NCBI GenBank assembly: GCA_021849075.1
Contig: JAJZTH010000006.1
Span: 91,574-155,573, forward strand
Direction: 5' to 3'
From: Pseudomonadota bacterium
Lineage (GTDB): Bacteria > Pseudomonadota > Alphaproteobacteria > Sphingomonadales > Sphingomonadaceae
Length of the DNA: 64,000 nucleotides
The notes below the pieces were generated by a model that was given only the letters and a program-made list of their open reading frames with translations, was not told the DNA's origin and ran no database searches. How positions within the stretch are numbered: the stretch's first letter is position 1; every line of letters begins with the position of its first letter. The position numbers and the translations under genes were made by a program. Below, piece after piece: positions 55,205-64,000 of this stretch.

Positions 55205-57205
55205 ATGCGTTCCATCCCTGCCGCGCGCAGCCTGCCGCTGTGCGCCCTCATCCTGTCCGTTCCGCCCGCCTTCGCTGAAGAGGGCGATCAAAGCGCGATC
55301 ATCGTCACCGCCAGCCCGATCGTCGAAGAAGCCGCCACCCGCATCCAGAAAACCCCCGGCGGCGTCGATATCGTGGCCGCGCAAACCTTCGAAAACAAGG
55401 TCGCCGTGTCGCTGCGCGATGCGCTGGCTTTTTCGCCCGGCGTCTACACCCAGCCCCGTTTCGGGCAGGAAGTGCGCATTTCCATTCGCGGTTCGGGCCT
55501 GTCGCGCGGCTATCATATGCGCGGCCTCACCTTGTTGCAGGACGGCATCCCCATCAACTCCGCCGACGATAATGGCGATTTTCAGGAACTGGATCCGCAA
55601 CTTTTCCAGCATCTGGAGGTGTATCGCGGCGCCAACGCCTTGCGCTATGGCGGCTCAACGCTGGGCGGTGCGATCAATGCGGTGACACCGACTGGCCGCA
55701 GTGCGCCGGGGCTGGAGATGCGCATCGACGGCGGCAGCTTCGACACGCAACGCGGCAAGATCGCTTATGGCCATGCCGATGATCGCGCAGATGTCTATGT
55801 CGCTGTCGCAGGCGATCGATCCGACAGCGATCGCGCCCATGGCGACCGCAAGGCGCTGCGTTTCAACGCCAATGTCGGGGTGAAGCTATCGGACCGGGTC
55901 GAAACCCGCTTCTACGCCAGCGCCCAGACCATCCGCCAGCATCTGGCCGGCGCCCTGACCGAACAGGATGCGCTGTCGAACCCGGCAAAGGGCAATTTCA
56001 CCGGCGATCAGGCGCGCAATATCGACTCGCTGCGGCTCCAGAACCGCACCAGCGTTGATCTCGGCAATGGCGCGCTCTCTTTTGGCCTTTTCTACAATGC
56101 CAAGAGCCTGCACCATCCCATCTATCAGGTGATCGACCAGAAATCGGAGGATCGGGGTCTTTTCGCCGGCCTTGACCTTGCCGGCCATATTGCGGGCATG
56201 CCGGTGGAACTCTCGCTCGGCAGTCAGGCGCGCTTTGGCGATGTGCAGGCGCGGCAGTTCGTCAACCTCGCGGGCCGGCGCGGCGCAATCACCGCCAATG
56301 CGCAGCAGCGGGCGCAGACGATCAACAGCTATGGCGAAGTGCGCATCGCGCCGGTCGCCGATCTGTGGCTGATCGGCGGTGGCCTCTACAGCCATGGCGA
56401 TCGCCGCATCGCCAACCGCTTCGCTCCCGCGCGTAGTGGAACGGCCGATTTCGATGCCTTCGCGCCCAAATTCGGCCTGCTCTATCAACCGGCGCAGACG
56501 CTGCAATTTTACGCCAATTATAGCCGCTCGATCGAAATGCCCGGCTTTGGCGAACTCAGCCAGACGCCCGCCGGCGGCGCCCCCGGCTTCACCCCCGTTG
56601 GCCTGCAAAAGGCATGGACGGCGGAAATCGGCACGCGCGGGCAATTGGGCGTCGCCCGCTGGGACGTCAGCCTTTATCACGCGGACATCAGGGGCGAGAT
56701 GCTGCAATATAGTGTCGTTGCCGGCACGATCCCCGCCGCCACTTTCAATGCGGATCGCACCCGGCATCAGGGGCTGGAGGCGGGGCTGGACCTGGCCTTG
56801 GCCCCTTGGGCCAGCCTGCGGCAGGTCTATCAATATAGCGATTTTCGTTTCCGCGCCGATGCGCAGTTCGGCAGCAATCGCCTGCCGGTCGTGCCGCAGC
56901 ATTTCTATCGGGCGGAGCTGAAGCTGGGGACGGAGCGCCTGAACCTGACGCCCGCGATCGAATGGACGCCGCAGGGGGCGTGGGTCGATTATGCCAATAC
57001 GAAACGGGTAGGCAGCTATGCCCTGCTCAATCTGGGCGCGCAGGCGCAGTTGCGCGATGGCGTCACCCTGTTCCTCGATGCCCGCAACCTGACGGCCAGA
57101 CGCGCGATCGGCGATATCGGTGCGGTCGTGCGCTATAGTGGGCAGGCGGCCTTCTATCCGGTCGAACGCCGCGCCTTCTACGCTGGCGTCCGCGCGCGCT
57201 TCTAG
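55205..57205 (+). CDS. TonB-dependent outer-membrane receptor
   Basis: An intact 666-residue receptor. A signal peptide ('LPLCALILSVPPAFA') is followed by a TonB-box-like 'AIIVTASPI', a plug domain ('VAVSLRDALAFSPGVYTQPR', 'SIRGSGLSRGYHMRGLTLLQ', 'LEVYRGANALRYGGSTLGGA') and a 22-strand barrel ending in Phe ('RRAFYAGVRARF'). The plug sequence is like FecA/OprC-type receptors. With a DUF2946-like gene upstream, copper or iron-chelate uptake is the best guess. No Fur box was identified. Confidence 0.93.
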   Translation: MRSIPAARSLPLCALILSVPPAFAEEGDQSAIIVTASPIVEEAATRIQKTPGGVDIVAAQTFENKVAVSLRDALAFSPGVYTQPRFGQEVRISIRGSGLSRGYHMRGLTLLQDGIPINSADDNGDFQELDPQLFQHLEVYRGANALRYGGSTLGGAINAVTPTGRSAPGLEMRIDGGSFDTQRGKIAYGHADDRADVYVAVAGDRSDSDRAHGDRKALRFNANVGVKLSDRVETRFYASAQTIRQHLAGALTEQDALSNPAKGNFTGDQARNIDSLRLQNRTSVDLGNGALSFGLFYNAKSLHHPIYQVIDQKSEDRGLFAGLDLAGHIAGMPVELSLGSQARFGDVQARQFVNLAGRRGAITANAQQRAQTINSYGEVRIAPVADLWLIGGGLYSHGDRRIANRFAPARSGTADFDAFAPKFGLLYQPAQTLQFYANYSRSIEMPGFGELSQTPAGGAPGFTPVGLQKAWTAEIGTRGQLGVARWDVSLYHADIRGEMLQYSVVAGTIPAATFNADRTRHQGLEAGLDLALAPWASLRQVYQYSDFRFRADAQFGSNRLPVVPQHFYRAELKLGTERLNLTPAIEWTPQGAWVDYANTKRVGSYALLNLGAQAQLRDGVTLFLDARNLTARRAIGDIGAVVRYSGQAAFYPVERRAFYAGVRARF

Positions 57206-57242
57206 GGTGGAGCAAGGGGCAGATTCAGACTATGGGCGGCAC

Positions 57243-58859
57243 ATGATCCGTCTTTCCGGCCTGAAACTGCCCCTCGACCATCCGGCCGAGGCGATGCCCG
57301 TCGCCATTTGCGAGCGCCTCGGTCTTGAACCGCACGAGTATCGCGGCCACAACATTGTGCGGCGCGGTAATGATGCGCGGCGCAAGTCCGCCATTCTGCT
57401 GGTCTATACCGTCGATGTCGATGTGGCCGATGACGCAGTAGTCCTCGCCCACTTTGCCGCCGACCATGACGTCCGCCCGACTCCCGACACCGCCTACAAG
57501 TTCGTCGCGCATGTGCCCGATGACTGGCGCGGCAAGCGGCCCGTAGTGATCGGGGCGGGACCATGCGGCCTGTTCGCCGGGCTTATATTGGCGCAGATGG
57601 GCTTCAAGCCGATCATCCTGGACCGGGGCAAGGTGGTGCGCGAACGGACCAAGGACACCTGGGGTCTATGGCGCCGGGCTGAACTCAATCCCGATTCCAA
57701 CGTCCAGTTTGGCGAGGGCGGGGCAGGCACTTTCTCCGACGGCAAACTTTATTGCCGGGTGAAGGACCCGCGCTTTCTGGGCCGCAAGGTGCTGGAGGAA
57801 TTCGTCGCCGCCGGCGCGCCTGACGATATCCTCTGGGAAGCGCATCCGCACATCGGCACCTTCCGCCTCGTCTCCATGGTCGAATCGATGCGCAAGCAGA
57901 TCGAATCGCTGGGCGGCGAATATCGCTGGCAGCACCGCGTCGATGATCTGGTGCTGGAACGGCAGGGGGATGGCGCGCAGCAATTGCGCGGCGTCGTGTT
58001 GCAGGACGGCAGCGTGATCGAAAGCGATCATGTCGTCATGGCCGTGGGGCACAGCGCCCGCCCGACCTTTGAGATGCTGCACCGGCAAGGCGTCCATATG
58101 GAGGCCAAGCCCTTTTCGATCGGCGTGCGGATCGAGCATCCGCAAAGCTGGGTCGATCGCGCCCGCTATGGGAATTGCGCGGGGCATCCCGATCTTGGCG
58201 CGGCGGCCTACAGCCTTGCCCATCATTGCGCCAATGGCCGCACCGTCTACAGCTTCTGCATGTGCCCCGGCGGCCGCGTGGTCGCCGCCACATCGGAGGA
58301 GGGGCGCGTCGTCACCAACGGCATGAGCCAATATAGCCGCGCCGAATTCAACGCAAATTCCGGGCTGGTTGTGGGCATCGATCCGACACGCGACTATCCG
58401 GGCGGCCCGCTCGCCGGCATTGATTTCCAGCGCCATTGGGAAAGCCTGGCCTATGTGGCGGGCGGCTCCTCCTACCATGCGCCGGGACAGACGGTGGGCG
58501 ATTTCCTCGCCGGGCGCCCGTCGACCGCTCTGGGGTCCGTTACGCCCTCCTATCAGCCCGGCGTCACTCCCACCGACCTGTCCCAATGCCTGCCCGGCTT
58601 CGTGATCGAGGCGTTTCGCGAGGCACTGCCGGTCTTTGGCCGCCAACTGGCCCATTATGACCATCCCGACGCCGTAATGACCGGCGTGGAAACCCGCACC
58701 TCCTCACCGCTGCGCATCACCCGCGGCAAGGATTTCCAGAGCCTCAACGTCGCGGGTCTCTATCCGGCGGGCGAAGGGGCGGGCTATGCCGGCGGCATCC
58801 TCTCCGCCGCGATCGACGGCATCAAGGTGGCGGAGGCAGTTGCCCTCGCCATGGTGTGA
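57243..58859 (+). CDS. NAD(P)/FAD-dependent dehydrogenase-like protein (COG2509 type)
   Basis: A 538-residue flavoprotein. The start 'MIRLSGLKLPLDHPAEAMPV' is followed by a small domain and then the FAD-binding fold 'RPVVIGAGPCGLFAGLILAQ', 'VQFGEGGAGTFSDGKLYCRV', 'MAVGHSARPTFEMLHRQGV' and near the C-terminus 'NVAGLYPAGEGAGYAGGILS'. This order is that of the uncharacterised COG2509 FAD dehydrogenases. Reaction unknown. It begins 37 bases after the TonB receptor and may be read through from it, but I see no link in function. Confidence 0.9.
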   Translation: MIRLSGLKLPLDHPAEAMPVAICERLGLEPHEYRGHNIVRRGNDARRKSAILLVYTVDVDVADDAVVLAHFAADHDVRPTPDTAYKFVAHVPDDWRGKRPVVIGAGPCGLFAGLILAQMGFKPIILDRGKVVRERTKDTWGLWRRAELNPDSNVQFGEGGAGTFSDGKLYCRVKDPRFLGRKVLEEFVAAGAPDDILWEAHPHIGTFRLVSMVESMRKQIESLGGEYRWQHRVDDLVLERQGDGAQQLRGVVLQDGSVIESDHVVMAVGHSARPTFEMLHRQGVHMEAKPFSIGVRIEHPQSWVDRARYGNCAGHPDLGAAAYSLAHHCANGRTVYSFCMCPGGRVVAATSEEGRVVTNGMSQYSRAEFNANSGLVVGIDPTRDYPGGPLAGIDFQRHWESLAYVAGGSSYHAPGQTVGDFLAGRPSTALGSVTPSYQPGVTPTDLSQCLPGFVIEAFREALPVFGRQLAHYDHPDAVMTGVETRTSSPLRITRGKDFQSLNVAGLYPAGEGAGYAGGILSAAIDGIKVAEAVALAMV

Positions 58860-58890
58860 GTGGGCGGGGCAGGGCGAAAGCCTTGCCCCG

Positions 58891-59037
58891 TCAGGCGATC
58901 TTCTGGATCGCGATCATATATTGAGAATTGGCCCGGGCATCGCTGATGGTCGGCAGCATGTCCGGTGTCTCGGCCTGCATCTTCGACGCGCCATGCGCTT
59001 TCATCCCAAAGCCGATTGCCAGCTTACGGCGACACAT
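58891..59037 (-). CDS. Small hypothetical ORF (48 aa), perhaps a gene remnant
   Basis: A 48-residue reading frame, 'MCRRKLAIGFGMKAHGASKM' then 'QAETPDMLPTISDARANSQY'. Codon use looks coding (G/C third bases) and it fills the gap between the FAD gene and the tRNA. There is no good ribosome site and no motif. It could be a real small gene or the 3' remnant of a larger one. Confidence 0.35.
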   Translation of the reverse strand: MCRRKLAIGFGMKAHGASKMQAETPDMLPTISDARANSQYMIAIQKIA

Positions 59038-59062
59038 CTATCTCATTCGAATTGGGGAAATT

Positions 59063-59136
59063 TGGATGCCCGACAAGGACTCGAACCTTGATTGACGGAG
59101 TCAGAGTCCGCTCTCTTACCATTAGAGGATCGGGCA
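59063..59136 (-). tRNA. tRNA-Gln (anticodon CUG)
   Basis: A complete cloverleaf on the minus strand. Acceptor TGCCCGA/TCGGGCA, D arm with TAATGGTAA, anticodon stem GCGGA/TCCGT around loop CTCTGAC (anticodon CTG, reading CAG), T arm CAAGG-TTCGAGT-CCTTG, and encoded CCA at 59063-59065. The U1-A72 pair fits glutamine identity. Confidence 0.93.
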
Positions 59137-59235
59137 TCGATCCAACGCTCGCTGCGCTTGGGAGGCCGCAGATAGGCGGCTAAATCCTTGCCGTCAAGCG
59201 TCTTTGAAACTCTTTGTCGCACTTTTTGAACGGGG

Positions 59236-59279
59236 CAAAAAGAAAGCCCGCCGACACGCGAAGGGCGCATCGGGCGGGC
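59236..59279 (-). terminator. rpoC: Intrinsic terminator of the rpoBC operon
   Basis: On the minus strand, GCCCGCC (complement of 59273-59279) pairs with GGCGGGC (complement of 59246-59252), followed by TTTCTTTTTG. It is about 80 bases after the rpoC stop. A second, T-less hairpin (GGGAGCCGC/GCGGCTCCC, 59312-59343) lies nearer the stop. Confidence 0.8.
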
Positions 59280-59358
59280 ATGATGTCATCGCCTGGTGGC
59301 GTGACCAGCTTGGGAGCCGCACCTGATATAGGAAGCGGCTCCCTTGCTTTCAAATGGC

Positions 59359-63615
<4,257 letters not shown>

Positions 63616-63692
63616 ATCTCAAGTCCCTCTAGAGGGTGTATTTCTGGGGCGAAGGGGGGAGGGGGCGCCGCCGTGGCAGCGCCCGACCATCC

Positions 63693-64000
<308 letters not shown>

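Noticed and set aside
58891..59136. tRNA-Gln as an integration site of a mobile element
   Set aside because: No integrase, no direct repeat of the tRNA 3' end, and the neighbours are core genes; only a 48-codon ORF lies beside it.

Overview
The window looks like chromosome of a GC-rich alphaproteobacterium of the sphingomonad type (Sphingobium/Sphingomonas-like). Reasons: GC-rich coding sequence, a cysteine-free L36, a GapR (DUF2312) gene, two TonB-dependent receptors, rph/rdgB/hemW clustered near hrcA-grpE, and several families of intergenic inverted repeats of the kind scattered through sphingomonad genomes. This placement is inference from gene content. It lacks phage, transposase, CRISPR and plasmid functions.

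Layout. (1) 1-9.7 kb, minus strand: a 5' part of a YihY/BrkB membrane protein, then a compact operon read right to left: ureD-ureA-ureB-ureC-ureE-ureF-ureG, a hybrid histidine kinase whose N-terminus is an NCS1-type nucleobase/hydantoin permease, and a receiver-LuxR response regulator. An exported ureohydrolase (9.8-11.3 kb), whose family releases urea, lies just upstream. Together they suggest a urea generation, sensing and breakdown module; this is the most interesting region of the window. (2) 11.7-16.2 kb: a MauD/thioredoxin-like protein, a two-subunit molybdenum hydroxylase of the IorA/IorB type, and an exported beta-helix protein. (3) 16.5-18.6 kb: a BlaI/BlaR1-like pair with two dyad operators. 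(4) 18.7-28.3 kb: hemW, rdgB, rph, hrcA, grpE and a threonine synthase, interrupted by a CAP-domain protein, two lipoproteins and a locally AT-rich membrane glycosyltransferase-like gene. (5) 28.3-31.7 kb: a frameshifted TonB-dependent receptor divergent from a His/Gly-rich PadR regulator and a DUF2218 protein, with three related operator-like motifs between them; a probable metal/siderophore locus. (6) 31.7-46 kb: mostly housekeeping (M14 peptidase, rpmJ, pyk, DUF1244, gapR, yebC, ruvC, prmA, sdhCDA) plus a HEPN-like gene with a possible homopolymer frameshift and a soluble chemoreceptor. (7) 46-50.3 kb: a PCu(A)C-type copper chaperone, then dnaK-dnaJ behind a possible heat-shock promoter. 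(8) 50.3-59 kb: an APC permease, an acyl-CoA dehydrogenase with a LiuR-like MerR regulator, a DUF2946-like protein plus TonB receptor, and a large FAD protein. (9) 59.06-64 kb: tRNA-Gln(CUG), rpoC and the 3' end of rpoB.

The last few bases of the window do not fit rpoB and match the 3' end of a common sequencing adapter, so the right edge is probably a contig end. Two genes (the receptor at 28.3-30.5 kb and the HEPN-like gene at 36.1-36.8 kb) change frame at homopolymer tracts; these may be real mutations, switches or sequencing errors.
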